In this document: positions 36,582 to 49,205 of the stretch, one piece after another
Position numbering within the stretch: position 1 is the stretch's first letter
How the letters are laid out: each line of letters starts with the position of its first letter
Origin: Halichoerus grypus
Taxonomy: Eukaryota > Chordata > Mammalia > Carnivora > Phocidae
NCBI RefSeq assembly: GCF_964656455.1
Contig: NC_135717.1
Location: 14,588,775-14,652,774, forward strand
Length of the DNA stretch: 64,000 bases
Reading direction: 5' to 3'
The notes under the pieces: generated by a model
Told to the model about the DNA's origin: nothing
Database searches by the model: none
Seen by the model: only the letters and a program-made list of their open reading frames with translations
Program-made: the position numbers and the translations under genes

Positions 36582-39109
36582 TTGGAGAGGGTAGGGTGCC
36601 ACTTTATGAAAAACCCACAGATGAGCACTGTAGAGTGACCGTGACCCTGCAGATGGTGGAGCTAGGAGTTGGCCGAAGACTCAGATGAGCTCTGCAAAAC
36701 GCTCGACTCCAGATGGCTGTTCAAAAAGATTACTGGTATGCTAAACCAAGATGACCTTTGCTGAACACAAACTAGAAGCGACCCAGCTTAGTTGTAATAA
36801 ACAAGAGCATCTTCCCTATCAGCCCGATGATTTACAGAATTCATTAAACTGAGCTTGAGATTTAGGTGAATTTAAAAAAGCAAATAATATAACAGTTTTA
36901 AAAATCTTTAGGTATGGCTGAAAAATTGTGCTAAATTTCCCCAAATGTATACAAAACACAAAAATGATTTATTGGTAGGTCAAATTAGTTATAAAAATGA
37001 ACTTTATTTCAATTTAAATGCTGTTTATGATATGTGAATTATATGAACAAGCATGTACACAGTAGCTAATACAAAGGAATTTACTGTTCATATTTTAAAA
37101 GTTCCTTGAAACAGAGGTTTGAGATGAGCACTTACATTTACAACAAGGGCTTTGGAAAATATTTTAATATTTCCTACTCAGCAATAATAAATCATGAGAC
37201 ATTAAGCACAGACTTGCTTTGGAAAGGCAATGAGAGAATGAATGCCACAGCTATATTATTATGCCTTCATGTGACACTTTCCCATTCGTTCACATAATGC
37301 TTCATACTTAGCCAAATTCTTTTACATAAAAGTTCTCATTTCAGCCAGACCAAATCCTCTGGGGTAGGCAGTGCAAGCAACTTTCTGGGCCAACCACAGA
37401 GCCCAGTGTTCTCTGTGACAGAAGTGGTCTGGGCAGAAATCTGTGTCAGTGAATTAGTCTATGGAGAGTCACCTTTGGGAAGCCCGAGCCCTCCCTCAGT
37501 CAGGCTCCTAATGCCCCCTCCTCTGGTGCTCCCTTCTCTTCTCTGGCTACTTCACTCCATCCTACACTCCTACACATCCTACACATCCTAACCGATGACT
37601 TGCCCTGATTTTATTCCTGATCACGCTACCTAAATTGTCTAAAAAGGCTTCATTTTCTGTATCACAGCTGTCTGCTACCTTCTCATCCTACCACCACCCT
37701 GCCCCCACCCCCTCTATCACCAGCACCAACTTTTCCCCTCATGATTTTGAAAAAAGAATGAACTCAAGAAAACAGATGGGTACCATGTGGCAATTGAAAA
37801 GCACTCACTTCAGAATCTATAGATTGAGGAGTGACAAGCAGACCCAAAGAAAGTTCCTGAAGAACAGGACAACTTATGCATCTCTGGGTTTGCAGTGAAA
37901 AGCATAACCCACACCATGACATTGGTGCCTTTCAGATGGATCGCTCTGTTCTAGGACATGGAGGCCATAAGGTCTTTCACTGGCTGCTTGGACAGTTTGC
38001 CTGGGGATTCAAGGTCTGTAGGAAGAGCAGTATTTTGTCAGTCTGACTATTTGGTATTTTAATTAAACCGACTGGGTGTCAAAAGACCCCTGATATTGTT
38101 TTTGTCTCCTATAGTCTGATGAGAAATGTTGTCTTCATGACTTTTTGCACAATATACCCAAAACATGACACTCTATCCTAAAAATGTTTGAATAGCTCTT
38201 CCCACAAAAAAAAACAGCCCAAGCGTCTCAGCATGGCGCGAGGCTTTCCTACGGAACTGCCCCATTCAGCATCCAGTTTTTACCTGGCTAAATCTTCCAC
38301 CATGTCTTTGATCTCTGTTCAGGAACCCCTCCTCCATCTGAACCCATCTCATCATATCCTGTATATAGCTTTTACCAGATAACTGGTATAACTCTGTCTA
38401 AATTCTGAGCTTATAGAGGGAAGGGCTGCCCGTGTTTTTCTCTGTACCCCCAACCAATCTATGCTGAATGATCTAAAGATCAAGTCATATATTCTTCTAC
38501 ATGTCATTAAACTCCAGAACCCTCTTGTGATCTAACATAAAATTTCATTCACATTATTCAGGATTTTTCTGCTCTTTAATGATCAGTTATGAAGCAAGCT
38601 GGGGACCGCTATGTGAATAACTGGTAATATTCTTTACCTTTGTGCAAAGAAAGGGAGCGAGGTCAGGCTAAGACATTTGTTTTACAAAATGCACTCTGCA
38701 AGGAATGAGCTCTGTAGACAGTTATGGTGCCAAAATCGTAAAGGAGGTTTAAATCATCTGACAACAAATTATTACCGAGCACTTACTATTCTCAAGGTGC
38801 AGTGCAAGGGAGAGAATATAAAGACAGTATTTCATTTACAAATGGATTGTGCTATGAAAGTTTCTCAATACAGCAGATGTTTATAACATGAAACACATTT
38901 TCACAAACAAGCAAGCAAATAATGATCACTAAGATTCTTGGGCTAGCAAATAAAGGCCTATTTAAGTCTAACGAAGCTAAAATATATGTTCATTTACAGG
39001 GAATAAAACAGAAAAATGTTTTATAAGACTAGCAATGAAAGAAAAGAGGGAACCAATATAATAAAGAAATAGCTTCTACTGATTTAAATACATGTGCTTA
39101 ATGAAAAGT

Positions 39110-39265
39110 GATCTAAATATTTACTGAATCCAGGCATATATTATCCCACTGAATTCTCAAAACAAACCTATTAAAGTGATACTATTATTCTAATTTTAAT
39201 ATGAGGAAATTTAGGCTCAAAGAGGATCAGTAACCTGGCCCAGGCTACATCAGTACTTTTTAGGA
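39110..39265 (+). repeat. MIR element
   Basis: TCTCAAAACAAACCTATTAA, TTAATATGAGGAAATTTAGG and CTCAAAGAGGATCAGTAACC match the MIR core order. Confidence 0.65.
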
Positions 39266-40049
39266 ATGTATCAAAGCTGTGCTCCTCCCCATTCCCCGCA
39301 AGACTCCAGTGTGTGCAGACTAGGAGAGACCCTTGTGCATGCACGCACGCTCACACACACCTGGAAAAGACAAGAGACATGAACAAGTAATGTGTTTGCT
39401 TCTGCAGGGAGCCCCAGGCCTATCACCAGCCTAGGGTCAATTTGTATTATCAATCTCACATCTTCAGGGCATTTATGTGACCCTGAGGTACTATTAAAAT
39501 TTTAATGCCATGCCCTAGTGAGGGTCAGACCCTGGGAGACTTCTTTTTTTAATCAAGAGCACAGGTGAAGGACAAGCTTCCAAGTACCATTCTATGTCAG
39601 TGGGTAAATTTTACCCTAATTTGTGCTTTCACTGGAAGTGAAAGGGCCTAGCGTTTGGTGCTTTAAACCCAAGCCCTATCTCCACCAGAGCTACGAAGTA
39701 CCACCAGGGTGGTCTCTCTTCTTCAAGCCCCGGAGGAACTCCCGTACAGACCTGACAGATGGCTATGCTTTCAAAAGTAGGTTTATTTTAACACAGTTAC
39801 TTCTAAATGTTTGTTTTTGGAGGAATCTGAGGTTACTTAGCCTACCATATTGCTAGCTCTCATCAAATGTTTTTCAGAGAGGGCTTGTTATCACTATTTT
39901 TAAAACTCCTCCATTTTAGAAAATTTTTCACTTTAATTAATAAGACAACAACAATAATGAAAATGCTTTTTCAGACCTTAAGCAGTTTAACTCTATTGAA
40001 CAGGAAAGCCTGCCTTCTCCTTTACTGATTTCATTTCAAACACTGGGAT

Positions 40050-40330
40050 TACAAAAGTAATGGACGCTCACTGTAATAATTCGCAGAGCACGGAAATGTG
40101 AAAAATAAAATTCCTAAGCCTCTCCCTGTCCTTCTTCTACATACAACACTGTGAACAGTCTTATATCCTTCCATACTTTTCTTATATCAATATATCCAAA
40201 TGTATATGGTTAAAAATATAATCAATAAATATTCTAGAACTTGTTTTGCTTCCTAAGTATACTATATTCTGCAAACATCCCTTTTGCTACTTCAGCTTAA
40301 AAGGAAGATACTTCATTAACCTGCAGGACA
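40050..40330. repeat. unnamed ancient interspersed repeat
   Basis: AAAAGTAATGGACGCTCACTG, CTTCTACATACAACACTGTG and the T-rich remainder resemble a common ancient mammalian repeat, but I cannot assign the family. Confidence 0.35.
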
Positions 40331-41599
40331 AATCAGGGCTGAATTTAACAAAGCATGTGATCCAGTCCTCAATGGCTCAGGTACGGATAAGGCAGGCCGT
40401 TTCTCCCTCAGGCCTTCTACAAGAGACGAGCTGATCGCCACCACGCTTTCCCCTGATACAACTGTTATGTGTTAGGTTATATTTTACCATTCACGTAAGA
40501 AACTAAAATTGAGATTAGATTACGTATTTCTCTAAAAATTTTTAAAGAAGATCTCTCCAAGTGACTCACTTTACTTCTGTAGACTTTGCCTTGTTTAGTA
40601 AGACCATCCATTTCCCAAACAACATATCCCTATCAAACGTTGTATCTCTGGTGCTTTGATGAGGCCTGGCACATGGAGAGAGCTGAAAAATATCTGTTGG
40701 ATGCAAGGGTAAAATAGTAAAATGGAACTCTAGTTTGAAAGAGGCTATGTTATTACAACATCTCAGCTGCAGACAGAAGTTACGTTAGTAGTCTGTCAAA
40801 CTAAAAAATACCCATCAGAGAATTACATGGTTTACAAAGTAGTCATCTTTCTTTTAAAAATAATACCAGATGATTCTTTTCTGTAAACAAGGAAGGAAGG
40901 AAAGGAGGGAGGGAGAAAAAAGGTGACCGTGTGATCCAGCCAATTTGCTTTATAATAGAAGTTTTACTGCAACATTGTTGGAGGCAGCATTCTTTAATAG
41001 CTAAATCACACATTAAAACACCATTAATCCCTGATGTTGGCAAGGTTTTCTTAAGCTGACACATACACTGCAGATGCAGTTTGCATCTTTGCATCATTAG
41101 AGCTCTTGCCAAGAGTGGCCTTTTTAAAATTAAGAGCAGTTTCAAAAGAAAAGAGTATCTTTGACCTGACTAGAGATGGAATGCTGCACACTCAGACAGC
41201 AACATTTCATCTCTTCCCACCTCCCTGGCCCTCCAGAGTACAGTACCACAGAAAGCGGGACTTACTAAAAGACAGCTGTGAAACTGAATATCCCCTGAAA
41301 TGACACGGAGTACAACCGCTTCATACACATACACTGAAGAGTGGAGCTTTCGGAGACCGGGCGAATTTTCCAGTCACTTTTTCTCATTGTGTGGATTCTT
41401 AGTTGTCCAAAAAAACCATCTGCCTCGTAACACTCCACAGCTTTAACCACCATGGCATGCTGATGACTTCCAAATTATTACGGCCAGCCCTGTCTTATCC
41501 CCAGAACTCCAGGCTTATATAAACTATGGCCTATTTGGACCTGGACCTGTACACTGAAAAGATCTCTCAAATGATTGAGGCCAACAGAGAACTCGTGAA

Positions 41600-42250
41600 A
41601 TGACCCCCAACTTGCCGCCCCCCTCCACTGGTCTTTACCGCCTCAGTAAATTGTTCCGCATCCACACGATCGCTTCAGCCAAAAACCCAGGTGGTATTCT
41701 TGATTCTGTTTGTTCTTTCACTCCCTGCATCTCAACTGGCAACAAGGTCTGTTGGTTCTACTTCCAAAATTTATCCCCAGTGCACCCACTCCTCTCCAAC
41801 TACATCGCCAATGACCTTCCCCAAGCCACCACATCTCTTGCTTTATAACTGGTCTACCTACTCCTACTCTGAATCTCTGTAACCCGCTCATGACAGCAGC
41901 AGGGTGATCTTCTAAAATCACAAATCAGATCACATCACACGCCAGCTTAAAACCTTTGCCCAGTACACCTACTATTCAAAAAGTTTACCATTAAACTTAG
42001 TATAAAACCCAGTTCTTTTCTTGCTTGAAAGTTCTAACAGAATTTGGCCCCATTCCACCTCTGTGATTCACCTTGTGTCTCTGCCAACTCCAGCTGTCCC
42101 ACTGAGATCACATGAGACCTCTGAATGCTACCTGTGCCATCCGCCCAGAGTGCTCTGACCCCAAGCCTCTGTGGACCGCATTGCTTCTTACTATTTAGGA
42201 ATCAGTTGTAAAAAAGTCATCTCCTCAGGAAAGCCCTCCTTATGAAATCT
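41600..42250 (+). repeat. L2-like LINE fragment
   Basis: CAGGGTGATCTTCTAAAATC, CAAATCAGATCACATCAC, GCTTAAAACCTTTGCCCAG and the following low-complexity text match the L2 ORF2 tail. Decayed. Confidence 0.65.
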
Positions 42251-42415
42251 AAAACAGCCAATCACAATATCTACCAAAATAATATCTGCCCTTTGGCACA
42301 TCAATCCATTTACAGGAATCCATCCCAAAGAAACACTGGCAAAAACAGGCCAGAGACAACCAGACATGACTGCCTCCTGCTGTAAGTATACAATACCACC
42401 AACCAATCTTGAAAT

Positions 42416-42419
<4 letters not shown>

Positions 42420-42463
<44 letters not shown>
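42420..42463 (+). repeat. (AC)22 microsatellite
   Basis: Pure dinucleotide run of 44 bp in the TYW1 penultimate intron. Confidence 0.98.
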
Positions 42464-42465
<2 letters not shown>

Positions 42466-43159
42466 CTGATCAATCTTCTCTTGATCTTACTTCCAATCTA
42501 TAGGAAATACAGGGGGCACAGGAACGTGCAATCAGCAAAATCTACAATAAAGACACAGGGAACTAGCCAGGATAAATGATCCATTTTCTTCAACAAAAAT
42601 TATTGGTGTGGGAGGTGGGACCGAGGAGAGAGAACACACTGAAGAGGAACTAACAAACTAAAAGAAATTGAAGAGAGAAATAATCCAATTTCAGTCAATG
42701 ACCCTTATTTGGACCCAGATTCACAAAGACTGTTTAAATAAGAAGAAATAATTGGTCAAGTTTAAAACCTTCTATTTTCGATACTTGAATGACTATTGTT
42801 AATACTGTGCAGTTGTTAAAACAGTATTCTGAATAAGTGTTTAAAGTGAGGATATATCTTTTAGAGACATATACTGAAACAGTTACGGATGAGTCATATA
42901 ATGTAGGACTTTGCTTCAAAATAATAGGGTAAGGCAGAGAAAATGGGTAGGGGTAGAGTAGAAACAAGACTGGTCAGAGTTGGTAACTTTTGAAGCCAGG
43001 CGATGACTGGATGGAGGGTCATTAGACCAATCTCTCTACTTCTGTTTATGTTTGAAATTTTCCACAATAAAAGTTTATTTTAAAGCCAACCAATTCCTCA
43101 CTATAACACTATTTTATTTCTCAAAATATTAATGTTACAATGTAGTTTTTAATTATTCA

Positions 43160-43290
43160 TTTTGTGTTGACTGTCTACCTCTCTATAAATATAAGCTTTA
43201 TAAGAGCAAAAGCTTAGTCTTTACTGTTATTATCCCCAATGCCTAGAACAGTGCCAGGTTCTTGATCAATACTTCTGAATGAATAAATAA
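43160..43290 (+). repeat. L2 3' end fragment
   Basis: Contains TTATCCCCAATGCCTAGAAC, AGTGCCAGGTTCTTGATCAA and GAATGAATAAATAAAA, the L2 3' terminus. Confidence 0.65.
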
Positions 43291-43391
43291 AACATCTGGG
43301 ATCCCCCCGTAGAGTTTTAAAAGATGCTAACTTCACCGTGGCCAACAAAGCACCATGGGAAATACGATGACACTGGCCAGAAGGAGCTTAC

Positions 43392-43502
43392 CTTCACTTC
43401 GATGAAGTCGGGATTCCCCAGGGACACCAGCTCAGCATAGGCCTGGAGTTCATCCACATTCCATGCTTTCACTAGAGTCAGTCTGTACACAGTACGCTGT
43501 TG
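43392..43502 (-). CDS. TYW1: TYW1 internal coding exon (37 codons)
   Basis: On the minus strand the acceptor CTGTTTTAG ends at 43503, the exon starts CAACAGCGTACT and a GTAAG donor follows 43392. The 111 bp give 37 codons, phase 0 at both ends: QQRTVYRLTLVKAWNVDEL, then QAYAELVSLGNPDFIEVK. This is the TYW1 radical-SAM-domain segment just before the GVTYCGESS block. The exon that should precede it (the part around the DASTKDSLKKID and FWQRFLDSLKAL motifs, from memory) was not found between 43503 and 64000, so the upstream intron is longer than 20.5 kb. The CxxxCxxC cluster motif and the N-terminal flavodoxin domain are also off the window. Confidence 0.96.
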
Positions 43503-44559
43503 CTAAAACAGAGGAAAAGCCAACTTTGTCTTTATCTTGGTGGAAGTCACACCTAGGAAGATTCTCAAATTTCTTCAATGAGAACCCAGCTTAGGTGAAA
43601 TTCAGTATGAACTTTTGTAAGTCGAAGTTGTATTTTGTAGAAAGATGAAAAAAATGTACACGATATAGTAAGATTCCCATAAGCCTTTTAGGGGCACAGA
43701 TGCTAGCATTTATCTTTTCTCACTCATAATCTCTAACACTAGATTAGGCACCCAAATGTTTCTTGACAACTACACAATGAATTAGATGTAGTAAGGAACA
43801 GCAAATTGACCAAATAGTTTAAGACTGTTGAAAACTAATTCAAATAACCTTCAGGCTTTCAGGTACCAATCACTCAAGTGTTTATGATAAGAATTTCTGA
43901 TGACTCTTGTCTGCTTTCCTGCTCTCTCGTCATTTAATGATCTTGTTGGCAGAAAAGGCACATTTATGAACTGTCAGTGTTGTCACCTGTTTACCCTTTA
44001 ACCAAAAGAGGTACTGGTTTTCTGAAAAGCAATTAGACAACAGACATCAAAGGCTTTAAAAAGTTTATGCTCTTTGACTTTGTAACTCCCTTCCAGGACC
44101 CAAGACAAATTTTTAAATGTTCAAAGGCTTATTTCAACATCTCAGAACATTACTAATAATAGTTGAAAACCTAAAGCAAGAGTGGGGGGCAGGATCTATG
44201 ACTTGCCTCTAACCAATAGTGTATGGTAAAGGTGATGTGATGTACGTGCTTATGTGTGAATGATTACATCCATCTGCAGCAAGTTCTCAGGCAATATCCA
44301 TGCTTTAAGTAGCAATGTTCAAAATACTTGAGAGAAAAACAAAGTGAGGTGAGAAATGAACAAAATGACATCAACCTCTCTACTTTTGTCTATGTTTGAA
44401 GATTTCTGTAATTAGTGAAAAAGAAGAAACACTTGAGATCTTTAGTGAAAAAAACTAATGAACAGTATTAGGCAGCCATACCATAAAATTTTCTCAAAAA
44501 TTATTTTAAAATACAGTATATAATGCATGAAAAGACAGAAATCTTCCAAATTCCTCTTA

Positions 44560-45380
44560 CATAACTAGAATTCATCTAACAAAAATGGCAGAGAACTGCA
44601 GACCACTCTCATTTGTACTTATATACACAAAAATCTTACAGAAATTTTAGCAGATAAGATTCGGCACTATGTTAAAAATTCTAGGAATGTGGGGCGCCTG
44701 TGTGGCTTAGTCAGTTGAGCGTCCGACTCTTGATTTCGGCTTAGGTCATGATCTTGGGATCGTGGGATGGAGCCCCGCATCAGGCTCTGCGCTCAGCGAG
44801 GAGTCTGCTTGAGATTCTCTCCCCCTCTCCCTCTGCCCCTCCCCGGGCTCATGGTCTCTCTCTAAAATAAATAAATAAAATCTTAAAAAAAATTCTAGGA
44901 ATGCAAAGATGATTCATTACATGGTTCAACACAGAAAAATCCACGTGGTCATCTTCAGAGATACACAAAGATATTTGATATAACTTAACAAGCCATCCCT
45001 AATTTTAAAACAAAGTAGAATAAACAATCAAAGACCATTTGGTAACTAAACAATTAAAACACATTGTTAACATAAAGAAAACACTTTCCAGTCAATAGTC
45101 AAATTCATTCTCAGTCATTTAAAAAATACAGGCATTCCCATTTAGTCAGACTAACAGAAGAATGTCCACTCTGTTGTTTTTATCAACACTTCCCCTGAAA
45201 GTTAAAATCAAAGCAATAAGGCAAGGGAACAAGAAATATTGGATACTATACAAAAAATAATTACTTGCAAATGATATAACTGACTTCTTGGAAGCCTAAG
45301 AAAGTCAACTAAAAAATTATGCTAAGGAAAAGTGGCCAGTTACTAAATAAAAGTATAAAAACGAACAACTTTCCTGGCAT
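44560..45380 (+). mobile_element. very old L1 ORF2 remnant, split by a SINE
   Basis: CTTATATACACAAAAATCTTAC, AGGAATGCAAAGATGATTCA, GTTCAACACAGAAAAATCCA and the later GAAAGTTAAAATCAAAGCAA follow L1 ORF2 RT order. Highly decayed. Confidence 0.5.
44690..44887 (+). mobile_element. Can-SINE, older subfamily, sense
   Basis: GGGGCGCCTGTGTGGCTTAG head and the CTTGATTTCGGCTTAGGTC variant. The GATTCTCTCCCCCTCTCCCT segment differs from the other copies. TSD AAAAATTCTAGGAATG at 44674-44689 and 44888-44903, identical. Confidence 0.95.
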
Positions 45381-45467
45381 AGATTAGTGGAGTAAATATG
45401 GGTGCTGGGGCCAGACTGAATCCCAGACCACATACTTAGCTACCTTTACCCCTCTGTTCTCGGTTTC

Positions 45468-45640
45468 TTCTTTTTTTTTTAAGATTTTTATTTAATTACT
45501 TGAGAGAGAGCACAGAGAGAGAGGGAGAAGCAGACTTCCTGCTGAGCAGAGAGCCTGACGTGGGGGCTTGATCCCAGGACCCCCGGGATCGTGACCTGAG
45601 CCGAAGGCAGATGCTTAACAACTGAGCCATCAGGCGCCCG
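45468..45640 (-). mobile_element. Can-SINE (SINEC), antisense
   Basis: Reversed SINEC ending GAGCCATCAGGCGCCC. TSD TGTTCTCGGTTTC (45455-45467) and TGTTCTCAGTTTC (45641-45653), one mismatch. Confidence 0.93.
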
Positions 45641-45887
45641 TGTTCTCAGTTTCCACCCTGTGTAAAATGGGGGTCCTACACAGGATAAAAAGCATGAATC
45701 CATGTAGAACTTAGAACCCAGACTGACACCAGTAGGTCCTAAACAGTATTAGCTACTAGATCCCAGCAACGACCATTATGAAATGCAAGGCAAGGCAAAT
45801 TCTACTTACAATTGTAAAATACATTTATAAAATACCTAGTAATTAGTTTGTGAAATAACATGGACAGTCAAGAAAATAAACTTTTCT

Positions 45888-46218
45888 TTCTTGGAGAGTC
45901 AAAAGTTATATGTGGGTTTTTTACTGGGGGGCGTCAATACCCCTAATATCCACATTGTTCAAGGGCCAACTGTATAAATGATACACATATCTTATATATT
46001 ACAGTATATTATATGTATTATAGTATACTATTATATATAACGTATAATGGATATATATCATACCCAAAAGAATGAACAAACTTCATAATACAAACTAACC
46101 TATCCAGTGGCCTTGATAAATTCACTTGTTAATTTTAATTGTTTATTTTATTGGACTTTGTATACAAAATGTCATCTACAATAAAGTTTTTTTACTTCAA
46201 AAAAAAAAAAAAAAGAAA
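45888..46218 (+). mobile_element. processed retrosequence starting inside a MER2 3' end
   Basis: Starts in MER2-like text (45894-45972: GAGTCAAAAGTTATATGTGG to CAAGGGCCAACTG), continues as AT-rich unique sequence and ends AATAAAG at about 46181, 18 nt before a poly(A) run at 46200. Flanked by a 17-bp near-perfect direct repeat AGAAAA(T/G)AAACTTTTCT (45871-45887 and 46219-46235). Looks like a reverse-transcribed, polyadenylated RNA whose 3' UTR contained a MER2 fragment. Confidence 0.6.
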
Positions 46219-46354
46219 AGAAAAGAAACTTTTCTGAGACCTAAACAAAAACTCACCTACATGGAGAGCCATGATAGATTTATAAGCAGAATGTTAACTC
46301 CAGTGGGAGTTTAAAATTCCTTTGAACAAATAAACTGGCCATGATACCAACGGT

Positions 46355-46600
46355 AACAATAGCAGGAGTTAGCAATCACTTAGCACTTACCACACGCTGT
46401 GGTTTTAAGTGCTTAATATCATAGCAAAGACTCCAATATTTGTCCAATCTTTACAACAAATCTTACAAAATAGGTTTGATTATTATCTTCACATTACAGT
46501 TATGAAATTGAGGCCTAGAGTGGTTGAATGAATTTCCCAAAGTTACACAGCTGGAAAGCAGCAAGGCTGGGATGTGAACCCAAATAGTATGGCTCTCTCC
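46355..46600 (+). repeat. MIR element
   Basis: GGAGTTAGCAATCACTTAGC, TTATCTTCACATTACAGTTA, GTTACACAGCTGGAAAGCAG and GGCTGGGATGTGAACCCAAA are a clear MIR core. Confidence 0.85.
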
Positions 46601-46622
46601 AACCCTAACCCTAACCCTAACC
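46601..46622 (+). repeat. short interstitial telomere-type repeat (AACCCT)n
   Basis: 22 bp of AACCCT units immediately after the MIR 3' end. Too short to be a chromosome-fusion relic. Confidence 0.85.
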
Positions 46623-46629
46623 TTTTAAA

Positions 46630-47760
46630 ATTGTGAAATGAAACATACAAAGAGAAACGTGTATAAAACATGTATGTGTAGCTAAAGGGGTTAATATAAA
46701 GAAAACACCCAACGCTCAGCCACCATCTGTCCCCTTTGTCCCAAAGACACCTAATATCCTGATGTTCACATTACTGTTTTAGATTTTTGCCTGTTTGAAA
46801 GCTACATAAATGGAACCATTGTTCTTTTGTGTCTTGCTTCTGTCATTCAACGTACTTATATAAAATGCATCCATGTCACTGGATATTGACATTTTCTCAT
46901 TTTCTTTGTCATCCAGTATTCCATTATTGGAATATACAACAATTTATTCAACCATTCCCCCACTGATAGACATTTGGATCACTTCCACTTTTTCGCTGTT
47001 ACATAAAAAATGCTGTTACATTTTTATGACACTGGAGTTTAATTCTGCCTGCTCTAGGAAACTGTATGAAATGCTATTATGACATATATTCTTTTAGGTC
47101 TGGCTTCTTTCATGGAATTTGATGTTTGTGAGATTATCCATACTGTTGGACCTAGCTGTACAGACATTTTCATTCCCATTTAGTGCTCCAGTATATGAAT
47201 ATACTACTAGTGAAAGTTGCCTGTTTTTTCCCAGTTTGGGTCTCTTACAAAATAACGTTGCCATCAGCGTTATTATACTTAACTCTTGGGATGCACGAGA
47301 GCACATATTTTTCCTGGATGCACCTCAGAGCAGAAATGCCGGGTCACCGGATGTGTATTCACGCAACGCTAGCAGATACTGCCAGCCCAGCTCCCCAAGT
47401 CACTCCACCATACTTTCACCCGCAGTGTCTCGGAGTTCCAGCTTTTCTTCACAACACTTGGTGGTGTTAGTCTTCGAATTCTGCCACCCTTGCATTGTTT
47501 TATTTTGTATTTGCCTGATTACTAAAGAAGTTGGTTATGTTTCTGGCCATTTGGATGTTGGCTTTTGTGAAGTACTTGTTCTAGTGTTTTTAGATATTTC
47601 TCTATCGGGCTGTCTTTTTCCTACTGATTTTTTTTTTTTTTCAAATTCTTTTTATATTCTGGCTATAAGAGGGCTATTATAAATGTCTTAGAAATATTTC
47701 CACATACTTTATGGCCTTCCTTTTCACGTTCTTCGTATCTTTTGATCAGCAGAAATAACT
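46630..47760 (-). mobile_element. old L1 3' regions, antisense, two overlapping pieces
   Basis: Reversed L1M 3' text (AAATGGAACCATTGTTCTTT, ACATTTGGATCACTTCCAC) and, from about 47090, a second pass starting again at CTGGCTTCTTTCATGGAATT. This region explains the 187-codon open frame at 47119-47682, which is not a gene. Confidence 0.65.
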
Positions 47761-48916
47761 AATTTTCATACCTTTTTATCTATAGCATATTTATAATCAA
47801 ATCACTGTAGACAAAGAGAAGCATTATGGGGTTACTGGAAAAGGAATATTATTGGACTTGATTAGATTAGTTTATTTCAAATTATCAACTTCACATTCTG
47901 GGTTTTGCTGTGTCTGTGGGGAGCTTGCTCAATGGAATCATTTCAGAGACTTTATTTAAAGTCTGTTTAAAATTAGTTAAAGCAGTTCCTAAGGCTCTAG
48001 AAGAACAAAAGGGTGTTAGACTAGTTAGATTAGATTAAAACAAAAACTGGGTGCAGATGTTGCTTGAAAGGTGAAAGCTGGAATTTCCTTTGCAAAGGAA
48101 ATACTTAACACTGTTATTTTATCCTTCTTTTTGTTAAAAAAAGAAAAAAGTGTAAACTGGATGGTATTCATTTAATTTGAATTAAACTTGTTTTTTTTTC
48201 CAGTTTGTGGATTTAGTACTTTTAATTTGCATAGGCTCTGGAATGGTTATTACTGCAGAATTTTCTGCATGTGGCATATTATCTGTAGGGACAGGTATAG
48301 TGTGATACCACAGAATACAAAAATGAGCATGAAGGTATTTAATTCAGGCAAACAGTTTAGCTACTTGCTGTTTAGTGTTCAATGTTATTTGTAAAATGTC
48401 ACAATGTGATTTGTCAAAAATGTCAAGAAGTTGGCATGTTATAATTTCACGTATTTTCTGTTAAATTTGAGAGTCTAGATTCCCCGACCTGCCCAGTGGT
48501 GCACACAAACACAGTAATATAGGGGGCTCAGGGGAGATATCTGAAAGTAATATCACATCAAATGTGGCTGGTCTCTAGCAAGAGGCCTAGATATCTGTTC
48601 ACCTCTAAAATTTAAACCAGATCTTTGTGACAGATTTTAAATTTGTGTTTTAACTTACACTGTTCTTAGAGGGAAGCAATACATGAACTGAAAATACCTG
48701 GACTAAAAACTGAGGTCAAAATACCAAAGGTAAATGTTAAATGCTTATCAAAGGGAACTGAGGGAGAAAAGGATTAAGTACAAAGTAGAAAAGGCCTGAG
48801 TAGTCAGGAAGGACTGGAGAAAAGAGGAAAAAGTATCAGATGATAAAAGAACCACAGAGTAACAATTAAGCTATGGTTCTGGAATCAACTGTGTGAGTTC
48901 AGGCATGCCCCCGCCA

Positions 48917-48932
48917 CCCCCCCCCCCCCCCC
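48917..48932 (+). repeat. C16 homopolymer
   Basis: Sixteen cytosines within a C-rich spot (48907-48938). G-rich on the TYW1 RNA strand. Confidence 0.9.
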
Positions 48933-49129
48933 GCCCCATGCCTCTGCAAAATGGGAGAGTAATAGTGTCAGCATCCTGCGGTGTTATTGTAAACTTAAAA
49001 GCACTAAAACAAAGGACTTAGACCACGGTCTGGCACAAAGAAAGGTATGAATAAATTTCAGCTACTATCAGCACCACCACCAGCTGCTCCACAGATATGT
49101 CTGTTTACACAGGCATCAACCACTAGTCC

Positions 49130-49205
49130 CTGGGTCCCTCTCTGTGCCAGGCATAATTCTAGGTGCTGGAGATACAACACTGAACAAAGCAAACAAAGTG
49201 CTGTC
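49130..49205 (-). repeat. L2 3' end fragment, antisense
   Basis: CTGTGCCAGGCATAATTCTAG, GTGCTGGAGATACAACACTG and AACAAAGCAAACAAAGTG are the reversed L2 terminus. Confidence 0.6.

Larger units (their letters stand above)
35542..43391 (-). other. TYW1: TYW1 penultimate intron (7,850 bp)
   Basis: Bounded by GTAAG after 43392 and CCCCAG before 35541. It holds no SINEC and no recognisable young L1, only microsatellites, a MIR and L2 pieces. The stretches 36600-39100 and 40330-41590 show nothing I can name. Confidence 0.9.

Noticed and set aside
36257..36628. 123-codon minus frame rich in CV repeats, and similar frames at 42191-42473
   Set aside because: They are translations of (AC)n microsatellites.
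45978..46065. AT-rich palindromic stretch as an origin or cruciform
   Set aside because: Imperfect TATA/ATAT low-complexity DNA inside the processed retrosequence. No defined symmetric arms.
47119..47682. 187-codon plus-strand open frame
   Set aside because: It lies in reversed L1 3' sequence and its T-rich, hydrophobic translation is typical of antisense L1.
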